Shown: positions 5,688 to 13,956 of the stretch, piece after piece | Position numbering within the stretch: the stretch's first letter is position 1 | Layout: each line of letters starts with the position of its first letter | From: Planctomycetota bacterium | GTDB taxonomy: Bacteria; Planctomycetota; Planctomycetia; Pirellulales; UBA1268 | Direction of reading: 5' to 3' | DNA length: 38,896 nucleotides | Assembly: GCA_016872555.1 (NCBI GenBank) | Contig: VGZO01000007.1 | Span: 1 to 38,896 of the forward strand | Notes under the pieces: generated by a model | Databases searched by the model: none | What the model was told of the DNA's origin: nothing | Seen by the model: the letters and a program-made list of their open reading frames with translations, nothing else | Translations under genes and position numbers: made by a program

Positions 5688-6965
5688 TCAGTGGCCGATG
5701 CAGGTCAGGAACCGGCCCGAGCGGAGGAACAGGGCACCGTCGGCGATCGCCGGCGTGGCGCTCGAATCGCTGTCGTCGTCGGCGAAGACGTTGTGGGCGA
5801 GGATCTCGAAGCGCGGTTCGGCCGGCAGCACGGACGTGCCGCCCCACCGGCTGACGACGATGATCCGCCCGTCGGAGACGACCGGCGAGGCGTATACCGG
5901 CCGACCGCCCCCGCCGGCCAACCCTTCGACCCGCTCGCGGTAGACGGCCCTTCCGTCGCGCGCCTGGATGCAGTGGGCCTGACCGCGATCGTCGATCCAA
6001 TACAGATGCCCGTCGTGGAGGACCGGCGTGGCGACGTACGAGCTCGACCGGCTTGTCCACAGGACGTGGGTCTTGCTGACGTCGCCACGGCCACCCGCGC
6101 GCAGCGCCACCGCCCCGGCCGAGCGGAACCCGCCGAACACGTACAGCGTCGTCCCGTCGACGACCACGCTCGGCGACACGTTGCCCGTCAGCGCCGTCGT
6201 CGCGTACCAGCGTGTCTTGCCGGTGGCGGGGTCGAGCCCCCACACCTCCTCGGGCACCGCCAGCACCAACTCCACGGTGCCGTCGTCGAGTGTCACGGCG
6301 ACCGGCGTGCCGTAGGCCAGCTCGAGGGCCGAGGCCTCCGCCTTCCAGACAGGCTTGCCGGTCCGCAGCTCGAACGCGCGGAGCGACTGGCTCTCCTCGG
6401 CGGCGCTGACGATCACCAGCTCCCCGACGATCACCGGGCTGGCGGCCGACCCCCAGCGCCGGTTGCTCGACTCCTGGCCGACGTCGGCGCGCCACAGCTC
6501 GGTGCCGTCGCGGTCCCAGGCGACAACGCCCCCCTTGCCGAAGTGGGCGACGACGGTGCGGCCGTCGGTCACCGGCGTGCTGCTGGCGTAGCCATGCTCG
6601 GTGAGATACCCCTGGTAGGCGTCGTCGGTGCCGGTCGCGGCGACGTTGCGCTGCCACGCGATCCGGCCGTCGGCGCGGTCGACGGCCAGCAGGTGGCGCA
6701 CCAGCGCCCCCTTTCCCTGGCCACCGGACCAGGCGGTGACATAGACACGATCGCCATGGACGATCGGGCTCGACGACCCGGCCCCAGGGAGCGGCGTGCG
6801 CCAGCGGACGTTGGTTCCGTCGCCCCAGCGCCATGGCACGGCCGAGGCGGCGATCCCGCGGCCGTCGGGCCCACGGAAGCGCGGCCAATCCTCGGCGGCG
6901 GCTCTCGAGACTGCACCGATCGCGAGGAACGCCCCCGCCACGCGGGCCAGATTGTCACGGTGCAT
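5688..6965 (-). CDS. Exported PQQ-like beta-propeller repeat protein
   Basis: The 425-aa protein has an N-terminal signal peptide (M-H-R-D-N-L-A-R, hydrophobic core, cleavage near A-A-A-E-D) followed directly by D-W-P-R-F-R-G-P-D-G-R-G, the typical opening of planctomycetal outer PQQ-like propellers. Several blades are visible, with the repeating pattern S-S-P-I-V-H-G-D-R-V-Y-V-T, L-W-R-A-D-V and V-W-G-L-D-P-A-T-G-K-T-R-W. It resembles BamB and dehydrogenase propellers in fold, but PQQ binding is not implied; most members are scaffolds of unknown ligand. ATG 6965 is preferred because GGGAG lies 8 bases upstream and the signal peptide is compact. An alternative ATG at 7016 overlaps the preceding gene's stop in an ATGA arrangement and would add 17 residues. 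Confidence 0.92.
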   Translation of the reverse strand: MHRDNLARVAGAFLAIGAVSRAAAEDWPRFRGPDGRGIAASAVPWRWGDGTNVRWRTPLPGAGSSSPIVHGDRVYVTAWSGGQGKGALVRHLLAVDRADGRIAWQRNVAATGTDDAYQGYLTEHGYASSTPVTDGRTVVAHFGKGGVVAWDRDGTELWRADVGQESSNRRWGSAASPVIVGELVIVSAAEESQSLRAFELRTGKPVWKAEASALELAYGTPVAVTLDDGTVELVLAVPEEVWGLDPATGKTRWYATTALTGNVSPSVVVDGTTLYVFGGFRSAGAVALRAGGRGDVSKTHVLWTSRSSSYVATPVLHDGHLYWIDDRGQAHCIQARDGRAVYRERVEGLAGGGGRPVYASPVVSDGRIIVVSRWGGTSVLPAEPRFEILAHNVFADDDSDSSATPAIADGALFLRSGRFLTCIGH

Positions 6966-7012
6966 GGCGGGGACTCCCACGGAGTGTGCGATTGCGGCGA
7001 CGGCGCTCCCGG

Positions 7013-8257
7013 TCATTCCACGATCCGCAGCGCGTCGTTGCGTTTGAGGACCCGCCGTCCGCGGCCCGAAGCAGCGGTCGGAAACTCGACGTGGCAGTCG
7101 AGGAGCACGCCGAGCGGAGCGTCGGCCCCGACGTCGAGCACGACCGTCACGGTGTCGCCGTCGCGCGCGATGTCGACCGCCTCGAACGGCCCGAACTGGA
7201 CCCACTCCGGCTTGCCTTCGGGGATCGGCCCGCGCTGTGCCGCCGTCGGGTCGAGCCGGATCGTCACCGTCCGCCGGCCGCCGCGCGCCACCGAGCCCGG
7301 CACGACCTCGGCGACGGTCGCCTCGAGACGGCTCGAGCCACTGGCGTTGTCCACGATCGCCCCGCTACCGGCGCGCCGCATGCCGCGGTTGTTCGACGGC
7401 TCGGGCACGCCCCGGTAGCCGCCGAGGATGTACGGAAAGCGCCCCGGGGTGACGTGGTAGTGGTAGCCGCGCGCCGAGTCGGCATGCCCGTTACACACGT
7501 CGAGTGGCGCGCCCGACGTGGCGTCGAGATCGCGGGCCATCACGCCGGCCGACTCGTACGGGCCGTACACGGGGAAGCCGTCGAAGGCGAAGCCGATGAT
7601 CGGCGAATGCCGAGTGCCGTCGTCGGCGAACGGGCTTTTCACGCACGACGGATACTTGTGGTAGTGGTACACGCCGGTCTGCTGGGGATGGCCGCAGCAG
7701 GCGTCGAGCCAGACCTCGGAATAGCCCTCGACGGCGTTCATCCCCCCCTGCTCGAACGGATTGAAAAACACCACGCCATTGAGCGCCAGGCCGATCGGCC
7801 CCATCGGCAGCCGGGTGATTTCGGGGGCGATCCGTGGCTCGAGCGGCAGACGGAACGTGAAGTCTTGGACGGCGATCCGGTTGGGATTGCCGCTGTTGGG
7901 GAAGATCGCCGTGGGGTGGTTGGGGTAACCCTGACTGTTGATGACGATGAATCCCGGCTCGTGGCCCACCTGGACCTCGTCGGTCTCGTCGCCGTTGGAG
8001 TCGCGCATGTGGTAGCTGAACAGGTCGACGTAGCGCTCCACGCCGCCGACGTGGTCGCGGTACAGATACAGCGGTTTCCCGTCGGGCCCGGCACCGGGGC
8101 GGAGAAACCAGCGGCCGCCGAGCGCCACCGCGCCGGCCGGCTTTTCCTCGGCAAGGGCGCCTCCGGCGCCGGCCTCCGTCGCGGCGACAAGTGCGGTGAC
8201 GAGCAGGGCGGCGTGCCGCCAGAATTCCCGATTCGACCAGCCACCGGTGCCGACCAT
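7013..8257 (-). CDS. Exported YHYH-domain protein
   Basis: The 414-aa protein has a signal peptide (hydrophobic about 15-28, A-L-A-E-E near 34-38) and two copies of the motif that names the YHYH domain: G-V-Y-H-Y-H at about 195-200 and G-Y-H-Y-H at about 264-268. Between and around them lie D-A-C-C-G-H-P and G-F-A-F-D-G-F-P-V-Y-G-P-Y, both typical of this family, which is common in marine bacteria and planctomycetes and whose biochemistry is unknown. The paired histidines and cysteines suggest metal binding, but this is inference. The C-terminal 110 residues form a separate beta-rich domain. GGGAGG 5 bases before ATG 8257 fixes the start. Its stop overlaps a possible start of the propeller gene, so the two are likely cotranscribed. 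Confidence 0.91.
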   Translation of the reverse strand: MVGTGGWSNREFWRHAALLVTALVAATEAGAGGALAEEKPAGAVALGGRWFLRPGAGPDGKPLYLYRDHVGGVERYVDLFSYHMRDSNGDETDEVQVGHEPGFIVINSQGYPNHPTAIFPNSGNPNRIAVQDFTFRLPLEPRIAPEITRLPMGPIGLALNGVVFFNPFEQGGMNAVEGYSEVWLDACCGHPQQTGVYHYHKYPSCVKSPFADDGTRHSPIIGFAFDGFPVYGPYESAGVMARDLDATSGAPLDVCNGHADSARGYHYHVTPGRFPYILGGYRGVPEPSNNRGMRRAGSGAIVDNASGSSRLEATVAEVVPGSVARGGRRTVTIRLDPTAAQRGPIPEGKPEWVQFGPFEAVDIARDGDTVTVVLDVGADAPLGVLLDCHVEFPTAASGRGRRVLKRNDALRIVE

Positions 8258-8310
8258 CACGACCTCCCAAACCCCATGTTGAACGGCCGAGTCGCGTGCC
8301 GGTTTCGCCG

Positions 8311-8336
8311 CCGCGCCGGGAATCGCCCCGGCGCGG
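8311..8336. other. Intergenic 10-bp hairpin between the M16 and YHYH genes
   Basis: CCGCGCCGGG (8311-8320), loop AATCGC, CCCGGCGCGG (8327-8336) pair perfectly. No T-run follows on the minus strand, so it is unlikely to be a full intrinsic terminator. It could stabilise a 3' end after processing or set relative expression within the operon. Confidence 0.4.
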
Positions 8337-8343
8337 GCGCGGA

Positions 8344-9870
8344 TCACTTCGGCGTTTCACCCCCCTCGGGCAACGGCTCGAGCGACAGCGGGTCGCGGAG
8401 CGGGAGATGGGTCACCCGGCCCCCGAAAAAGTCCTTCATCGTCGCCCGCCGCTGGAGATCGCCGCCGGCGATCGCGTCCCAATCACCGACCACGAGGATC
8501 GCCATCTTCTCCGGATCGAGGTGTTTGCGGGCCACGCGCTGGAGGTCCTCGCGGGTCACGGCGCTGACCTTGTCGCGGTACGACTGCCAATAGCCCGGCG
8601 GACGCTTCGTCCACTCGTCGTTGACGAACAGCCGGAGCATCGCCGGTTTGCTCTCGAACTGCCGCGGAAAGGTCTCGATGGCGGCGAGCTTGGCAGTCTC
8701 CAGCTCCTCGTAGGTGACCGGCTCCTCGCGGACCTGCCCGATGAGGTCCATGACGATCTTCGTGGCCAGCGCCACGGTGGGATTCTTGCTCTCGAACCGG
8801 GCCTGGAATTGCCCGGGGTAGTAGACCTTCGGCGCGACCGCCGAGGCCGCCGAATAGGCCAGCCCCTCGTTGCTGCGCACCTGCTGCATGATCCGGCTGG
8901 TAAAGCCGCTGCCGCCGAGGATGTCGTTGAGGATCGCCAGCGGGATCGCGTCGGGGTCGTCGCGCGCGATCGACCGCATCCCGATCACGACCTTGCCCTG
9001 GGGGATGTCCTTGGGCACGTGGTACACCCCCGGCACGAGCTGTGCCGTCGGCGCCACCGGGTCGGGCACCGCCGGCCCCTTCTGCCAGCCCGCGAACGCC
9101 TTGGCGAGACGCGCGAGCAATTCCTGCTCGTCGAAGTCGCCCGTCGCCGACACGATCATGTTGCCGGGATGGAAGATCCGCCGGTGGACGTCGGCCATCC
9201 GCTCGCGCGTCGTCGCCGCGACGCTCGCTGCCGTCGGCTCGCGTGCCTCGAAGTGGTCGGGCCCCCACAGGAGCCGCCGCCACTCGCGGCCGACGATCGA
9301 CGAGGCGTCGTCGTTGCGCTGCTTGAGCGCCGCGATCTGCCGCGCCTTGGACGTCTCGAGCCGGGCGGCGTCGAATCCGGGATTCCGCAGCATGTCGACG
9401 AACAGGCCGAGGCTCTCGTCGAGCGTGTTCGCCAGGCAGTTCATCGTCGCGGTGGTGAAGGCGTCGCCGCTGCCGACTCCGATTTCGGTAGCGAGGAAAT
9501 CGAGCGCCTCGTCGATCTCGGCCGGCTTCCGCGTGGTGGTGCCCCCCTCGCGCACCAGCCGCGCCGCCGACGCCACCAGGCCGGGAACGTCGGCAGGGTC
9601 GAGCGACGCCCCTCCCTTGAACGTGATCGACAGTGTGACGAGCGGAAACTCATGCGACGGCGCCACGTAGACGACGGTGCCATCGGGGAGCGTCCGGCGG
9701 AACCGCGCCGCCTCGGGGGGCTTGAATTCCAGCGGCGAAAACTCGATCTCCTCCGGCCGGGCGGGGAGCGCCGTGGCCGGCTGCCAGGCCTCGGCGGAAA
9801 GCGGGAACAGCGTGAGCGACGGGAGGCAGGCAAGCAGGCCGAGAGCGGCACGGCGACAGCGGTCGGGCAT
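8344..9870 (-). CDS. Exported M16B peptidase-family subunit lacking HXXEH
   Basis: The 508-aa protein has a signal peptide (M-P-D-R-C-R-R-A-A-L-G-L-L-A-C-L, cleavage near A-E-A-W) and two M16 half-domains. At the zinc site, where active members have H-x-x-E-H, this protein reads G-L-V-A-S-A-A-R-L-V-R-E-G-G, so it cannot bind the catalytic zinc. The second half keeps G-G-S-G-F-T-S-R and R-S-N-E-G-L-A-Y-S, which supplies the conserved Arg/Tyr pair used for substrate binding in M16B enzymes. This is the non-catalytic partner expected in an M16B heterodimer, with the upstream gene as the catalytic partner. The gap between the two genes is 59 bp. ATG 9870 gives the full signal peptide. Confidence 0.92.
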   Translation of the reverse strand: MPDRCRRAALGLLACLPSLTLFPLSAEAWQPATALPARPEEIEFSPLEFKPPEAARFRRTLPDGTVVYVAPSHEFPLVTLSITFKGGASLDPADVPGLVASAARLVREGGTTTRKPAEIDEALDFLATEIGVGSGDAFTTATMNCLANTLDESLGLFVDMLRNPGFDAARLETSKARQIAALKQRNDDASSIVGREWRRLLWGPDHFEAREPTAASVAATTRERMADVHRRIFHPGNMIVSATGDFDEQELLARLAKAFAGWQKGPAVPDPVAPTAQLVPGVYHVPKDIPQGKVVIGMRSIARDDPDAIPLAILNDILGGSGFTSRIMQQVRSNEGLAYSAASAVAPKVYYPGQFQARFESKNPTVALATKIVMDLIGQVREEPVTYEELETAKLAAIETFPRQFESKPAMLRLFVNDEWTKRPPGYWQSYRDKVSAVTREDLQRVARKHLDPEKMAILVVGDWDAIAGGDLQRRATMKDFFGGRVTHLPLRDPLSLEPLPEGGETPK

Positions 9871-9929
9871 CGGATGGGCACCTCGGTGGGCGTGGACGGA
9901 AATCAGGGCGCGACGGCGCGGGGCGGGAG

Positions 9930-11492
9930 TCACTGCCCCGCCTGCCGGCGGTAGATCGCGACGCTGCGATTGGTCGGCTTGAAATAGGTGGTGGCGACGC
10001 GGCGGATGTCGGCCGCCGTGACGGCCTCGTATTTCCGCGGGCCGTCGTTGATCTCGCGCCAGTCGAGCGTGGCCTCGGCGAACGCCAACTGCACGAGCAG
10101 CGACATGTTGTTCTCGAGGCGCCGGTAGTTGCCCGCCGCGACGCGGTTCTTCACCTTGCGCAGCTCGCGCTCGGGGACCTCGTCGGCCTGGAGCCGCGCG
10201 AGCTCCTCCTCCCACGCCGCCTCGAGCTGCTCGGGGGTGGCGTCGCCGCGGGCCTGGGCCTCGAAGGCGAACAGGCCAGCGTATTTCCGCGTGTCGGAGC
10301 TCGCGCCGGCGCCCGCTGCGATCGCGCGCCCCTCGACGAGGCCGGTGTACAGCCGACCGGTCCGCTCGTTGAGGATCTCGGCGAGCATGTCGAGCGGGTA
10401 GCTGTCGGCGTGCCCGGCGGGGACGGTGTGGTAGCGGATCTCGACGGCCGGGGGAAAGTCGCCGCTGGCGTTCATCCGCTGCTCGGCGAGCTGCTCGACC
10501 TCGAGCGTGACCACCGGCGGCGGCTTCCGTGTGCCCGGGTCGAGACGCGAGAAATAGCGCCGGATGAATTCCTTGGCCTGGGCCGGATCGAAATCGCCGA
10601 CCACCACGCCGACGAGGTTGCCCGGCCGGTAGTAGACGTTCCAGTAGTCGAGGGCCTGCTCGAAGGTGTAGCTGTTGAGGTCGCTGGGCCAGCCGATCAC
10701 CGGCCACGAATAGCCGCATGACGCCCAGAACATGCTGTCGAACTGCTCCTCGAAGCGCCCCGTCGGGGTGCTGTCGGTGCGCAGCCGACGTTCTTCGTGG
10801 ACGACGTCGCGCTCCGAGTAGAACTCGCGGAACACGCTGTCGTGGAGCCGGTCGCTCTCCATCCACGCCCACAGCTCGAGCTTGTTGGAGGGAACGGTGA
10901 TGAAGTAGCAGGTCAGGTCGTGGCTGGTGAAGGCGTTCATCCCGCTGCCACCGGCCTTGGTGTAGACCTGGTCGAACTCGTCCTTGACGATCGTCGCCGC
11001 TTCGACGCCGTCGTCGCCTCGCCCCTGCTGCGCCTTGATCAGGCCGTCGAGCTTGCCACGGAGCAGGCGCAGCTCCTGCGTGTCGTTGGCCGGATCCCAC
11101 GGGTCGCCGATCTCGCCGCGCAGGAAACGCTCGTACTGCCCGGCCCAGACGAGGGAATTGATCTGGTCGCGGAGCTCTTGCTGGCGCCGCCGGTAGTCGG
11201 CGTCGCGCTTCGCGTCGCGGGTCCCGATCGTGTCGGTGCCCTTGAACATCATGTGTTCGAAGAAGTGGCTGATCCCGGTGATCCCGGGGCGCTCGTTGAC
11301 GCTCCCCACCTTGGCCACCCACCCGGCGCTGACGACGTTGGGCTGGTCGGTCCGGGGCACGAGGAGGAATTCCATCCCGTTGTCGAGACGGAATTCCTCG
11401 ACGGCGACCTGCTGGCCGGCGGCGCTGGCGGCCGACAGCAGGGCCACCACAAGCGCGAAGCGGCAGGACGACAGAGGGCAGGCGGCGGGCAT
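9930..11492 (-). CDS. Exported M16B zinc metallopeptidase, catalytic subunit
   Basis: The 520-aa protein has a signal peptide (hydrophobic about 12-24, ending A-S-A-A-G-Q-Q). The zinc and catalytic motif H-F-F-E-H is at 76-80, in the usual context I-T-G-I-S-H-F-F-E-H-M-M-F-K-G. The third zinc ligand is probably the Glu in R-D-V-V-H-E-E-R-R (about 233). The spacing to it is about 150 residues rather than the usual 70-80, because a charged helical insertion (about 90-175, D-Y-R-R-R-Q-Q-E-L and similar) follows the motif. The second half lacks the clear R-x-x-x-G-L-A-Y pair found in its neighbour. It would degrade peptides or unfolded proteins in the periplasm together with the downstream subunit. 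It is probably the first gene of the five-gene minus-strand run. Confidence 0.93.
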   Translation of the reverse strand: MPAACPLSSCRFALVVALLSAASAAGQQVAVEEFRLDNGMEFLLVPRTDQPNVVSAGWVAKVGSVNERPGITGISHFFEHMMFKGTDTIGTRDAKRDADYRRRQQELRDQINSLVWAGQYERFLRGEIGDPWDPANDTQELRLLRGKLDGLIKAQQGRGDDGVEAATIVKDEFDQVYTKAGGSGMNAFTSHDLTCYFITVPSNKLELWAWMESDRLHDSVFREFYSERDVVHEERRLRTDSTPTGRFEEQFDSMFWASCGYSWPVIGWPSDLNSYTFEQALDYWNVYYRPGNLVGVVVGDFDPAQAKEFIRRYFSRLDPGTRKPPPVVTLEVEQLAEQRMNASGDFPPAVEIRYHTVPAGHADSYPLDMLAEILNERTGRLYTGLVEGRAIAAGAGASSDTRKYAGLFAFEAQARGDATPEQLEAAWEEELARLQADEVPERELRKVKNRVAAGNYRRLENNMSLLVQLAFAEATLDWREINDGPRKYEAVTAADIRRVATTYFKPTNRSVAIYRRQAGQ

Positions 11493-11547
11493 GGCGATCC
11501 CCGTGTTGCAGGGCGGGACGTGCCGACCGCAGCGGCCGACGGGCGTG

Positions 11548-11553
11548 GTTATA
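11548..11553 (-). promoter_or_regulatory. Candidate -10 element for the M16 operon
   Basis: On the minus strand TATAAC occurs in the 98-bp gap between the DUF155 gene and the M16 catalytic gene, 56 bases before ATG 11492. It matches five of six consensus positions. No good -35 hexamer is visible, so this rests on the -10 match and position only. Confidence 0.25.
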
Positions 11554-11590
11554 CCCCGGCGCACGGTGGGGGCGGAACGAAGGTCGGCCG

Positions 11591-12514
11591 TCAGCCGCCG
11601 TGGCCCGCCACCCCCAACCCCCACTGGAGCAGCGTGAGGAGGATCTCGCAGACGATCAGGCCGACGACGGCCCACTCCAGGCGCAGGCTGCGCGTGTTGT
11701 GGAGGAGGTCGAGGGCGGTCTCGGCGGTCCGCGAAATCAGCGCCAGCTTGTCGTGGAGGGCGCGGGACCGTTCGCGGATCTCGAACTCGTCGCGGAGCCG
11801 CCCCCAGAGGCGCTCCAGCTCGGGGTGGTCCCAGAGGAGCTCGGGGGTGTCGTCGACGCGGGCCCCGGCGACGACCTGGTGCTCGGCCAACAGCGTGCTG
11901 CCGATCTGACGGAGCAACTCGCGCCCCCCCCGGCCGCTGCGGCCGAGGTCGGCGGCGAACGGCTCGACGCGTTCGAACTGCCGCTCGACGGCACGCTCAT
12001 GGTGGGCCAGCGACACGCTCTTGGCGAGGATGTCGGCGACGATCTGCAGCTTCTCCATCGTCACGTCGGCGAGGAGCAGCGTGTTCCCCTCGATCAGTTC
12101 GCGGCCGGCCGGATCGACCGCGATCTCGAGGACCTCCGTGTCGCGCTCCGCTTCGGCCAGCGGCTGCCGGACCCGGGGGGCGATCTGGCGCAGCGCCTCG
12201 GCGATTCCAGCGGCAGTGACGTCGAAGAACACCGCCGCCCCGGAGCGGTAGAGCACGGCCACTCCGCGCCCCCCGCCCGGCAGCGCGGTCCCGGTGAGGC
12301 TGCCGACCAGTTCGAGGACCAATGGCGCACCGCCGGTCCGTTCGGTCGCCCCGAGGGCGGTGATGTCGAGGCCGCTCCCGACGAGGATCGCGCGGGCCTC
12401 GATCACCGTGCGCGGCGCCGCCCCGGCCGGTGCAGCCGGGGGTGCCGCCTGCTCCGTCGATTCCCCGCCGCTGCCAACTGTCCGCCACCCGCCACCGCGG
12501 GGCACGTCGTCCAC
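11591..12514 (-). CDS. DUF155 / RMND1-Sif2 family membrane protein
   Basis: The 307-aa protein starts with GTG 12514, preceded by GGAGGGAGAGG. The body has V-A-V-L-Y-R-S-G-A-A-V-F-F-D-V near 85-100 and, near the end, R-E-R-S-R-A-L-H-D-K-L followed by T-A-L-D-L-L-H-N-T-R-S-L-R-L-E-W. These are the recognisable blocks of the DUF155 (RMD1/RMND1/Sif2) family. The last 25 residues form a transmembrane anchor (A-V-V-G-L-I-V-C-E-I-L-L-T-L-L-Q-W), also typical. The mitochondrial relative RMND1 supports organellar translation; the bacterial function is not established. The first 35 residues are an Ala/Pro/Gly-rich extension. It is divergent from the hemerythrin gene and transcribed towards the M16 genes. 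Confidence 0.85.
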   Translation of the reverse strand: MDDVPRGGGWRTVGSGGESTEQAAPPAAPAGAAPRTVIEARAILVGSGLDITALGATERTGGAPLVLELVGSLTGTALPGGGRGVAVLYRSGAAVFFDVTAAGIAEALRQIAPRVRQPLAEAERDTEVLEIAVDPAGRELIEGNTLLLADVTMEKLQIVADILAKSVSLAHHERAVERQFERVEPFAADLGRSGRGGRELLRQIGSTLLAEHQVVAGARVDDTPELLWDHPELERLWGRLRDEFEIRERSRALHDKLALISRTAETALDLLHNTRSLRLEWAVVGLIVCEILLTLLQWGLGVAGHGG

Positions 12515-12606
12515 GCCGTCACCTCTCCCTCCAGCCTACCGTTGCCACGGGGCGGATGCGGCGGACGACGACGCGCCGGGCCCTTCTCCCCGGAGGGCCG
12601 ACGACC

Positions 12607-13056
12607 ATGCTCGATCGCACCGACCCGACACTCGTCAACCACGTGATGGCGGAACACAACGAGTTGTTCCGCCGGCTCACCGACCTGCGGACCAGGTTCA
12701 CCGCCAGCGCCGCTCCGACGCCGGCCGTGATCGCCGCCACTGTGGCCGAGCTGGCCGAGCTGCGCCGCCATCTGGCCACCCACTTCGCGCGCGAGGAGGA
12801 AGGGGGCCTGCTCGAGGAGTCGGTGGCCCGGCTGCCGCGCCTCGCCGCTGCCGCGGGCGGCGTGCTCCGCCAGCACCCCGGCCTCCTCGGCAGGCTCGAT
12901 GCCCTCGTCGCCCGGTTGGCCGCCGGAAAAGCCGGAACCTGGACGGAGGGAGCGGCGGACTTCGCGGCCTTCGCCGCGGCGCTCCACGACCATGAGCGTG
13001 CCGAGAATGCCGTCTTCCAGGAGGGGCACGTCGAGGATCTCGACCTCGACGACTGA
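12607..13056 (+). CDS. Hemerythrin HHE domain protein
   Basis: The 149-aa all-helical protein shows the diiron or dioxygen-binding pattern of hemerythrin-like HHE proteins: H-V-M-A-E-H-N-E-L-F (about 12-21), R-R-H-L-A-T-H-F-A-R-E-E-E (about 57-69), R-Q-H-P-G-L-L and L-H-D-H-E-R-A-E-N-A-V-F near the end. Four helices can be outlined around these ligands. Such proteins bind O2, NO or iron in the cytoplasm; which one cannot be decided. ATG 12607 has GGAGGG about 9 bases upstream; the longer in-frame extension to 12430 is antisense to the neighbouring gene and is rejected. It is divergent from the DUF155 gene across 92 bp and convergent with purU, 9 bp apart. Confidence 0.87.
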   Translation: MLDRTDPTLVNHVMAEHNELFRRLTDLRTRFTASAAPTPAVIAATVAELAELRRHLATHFAREEEGGLLEESVARLPRLAAAAGGVLRQHPGLLGRLDALVARLAAGKAGTWTEGAADFAAFAAALHDHERAENAVFQEGHVEDLDLDD

Positions 13057-13065
13057 CCCGTGGCC

Positions 13066-13953
13066 TCAGGCGAACACGATCGTCCGCCGGCCGTGGACGA
13101 AGACCCGTTCCTCGAGCACCAGGCGCACGGCACGGGCGAGGACGAGTTTCTCGACGTCGCGCCCCGCCCTGGCCATCCTCTCCGGGGTGAAACCGTGATC
13201 GACGGGGGTCACGTCCTGGGCGATGATCGGCCCCTCGTCGAGGTCCCCGGTCACGAAGTGGGCCGTCGCGCCGATCAGCTTCACGCCGCGCGCGAACGCC
13301 TGGCGGTGCGGTGCCGCCCCGACGAACGCTGGCAGGAACGAGTGGTGGATGTTGATCGTCCGCCCGGCGTGGCGGGCCACGAACCCCTCCGAGAGCACCC
13401 GCATGTAGCGGGCGAGGACGAGGGAGTCGGGCTCGTGGGGGGCGATCACCCGCTCGATCGCCTCCTCGTGGGCCAGCCGCGCGGCGGTGTCGGCGTTGGC
13501 GGCGGGGGCGGGCAGGTGGTGGAAGGGCACGCCGAAGCGCTCGACGAGCCGGCGGAGCCGGTCGTGATTGCTCACCACCGCGCGGATCACGCAGGGCAAG
13601 TCGCCGCTGTCGGCCAGGAGGAGCAACTCACCGAGACAATGGGGCTCGAGGCTGGCCAGCACGACGATCGGCCTGATCCCTGCGCGCGTGACGCGGACCT
13701 CCGCCCCCGTTGGCAGAACTGCCGAGAGTCCCTCGGTCAGGCCCACCGCGGCGCCCGGCGCATCCCCGGCCGACGTGACCTCGGCGCGGAAGAAAAAGTG
13801 CCCCGTCGCCGCGTCGACGAACTCCTGATTGCTCTCGATGTTGCAACCGCGGGCGCGGAGGACGCCGGTGATCCGATGGACGAGTCCGACTTCGTCCGGG
13901 CACGCGACCAGGACGATGTCACGCTCGGCCGGGATGGGGTGCGGCGCTGCCAT
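13066..13953 (-). CDS. purU: Formyltetrahydrofolate deformylase
   Basis: PurU hydrolyses 10-formyltetrahydrofolate to formate and tetrahydrofolate, balancing one-carbon pools and supplying formate. The 295-aa protein has an N-terminal ACT-like domain (about 12-85, beginning I-V-L-V-A-C-P-D-E-V-G-L-V) and a formyltransferase domain. The domain contains the catalytic triad seen in GART-type enzymes: N201-I-H203 in I-N-I-H-H-S-F-L-P-A-F, and D239 in G-D-L-D-E-G-P-I-I-A-Q-D. Length is normal for PurU (about 280-295). It begins 3 bp after the stop of the HerA-like ATPase gene, so the two are probably translated from one message, with the ATPase first. No glycine riboswitch or similar element is seen. 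Confidence 0.95.
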   Translation of the reverse strand: MAAPHPIPAERDIVLVACPDEVGLVHRITGVLRARGCNIESNQEFVDAATGHFFFRAEVTSAGDAPGAAVGLTEGLSAVLPTGAEVRVTRAGIRPIVVLASLEPHCLGELLLLADSGDLPCVIRAVVSNHDRLRRLVERFGVPFHHLPAPAANADTAARLAHEEAIERVIAPHEPDSLVLARYMRVLSEGFVARHAGRTINIHHSFLPAFVGAAPHRQAFARGVKLIGATAHFVTGDLDEGPIIAQDVTPVDHGFTPERMARAGRDVEKLVLARAVRLVLEERVFVHGRRTIVFA

Positions 13954-13956
13954 CGC

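Noticed and set aside
4252..7418. Long plus-strand frames opposite the methyltransferase, EF-hand and propeller genes
   Set aside because: They are mirror translations of Gly/Pro repeats and beta-propeller codons; real domains are on the minus strand.
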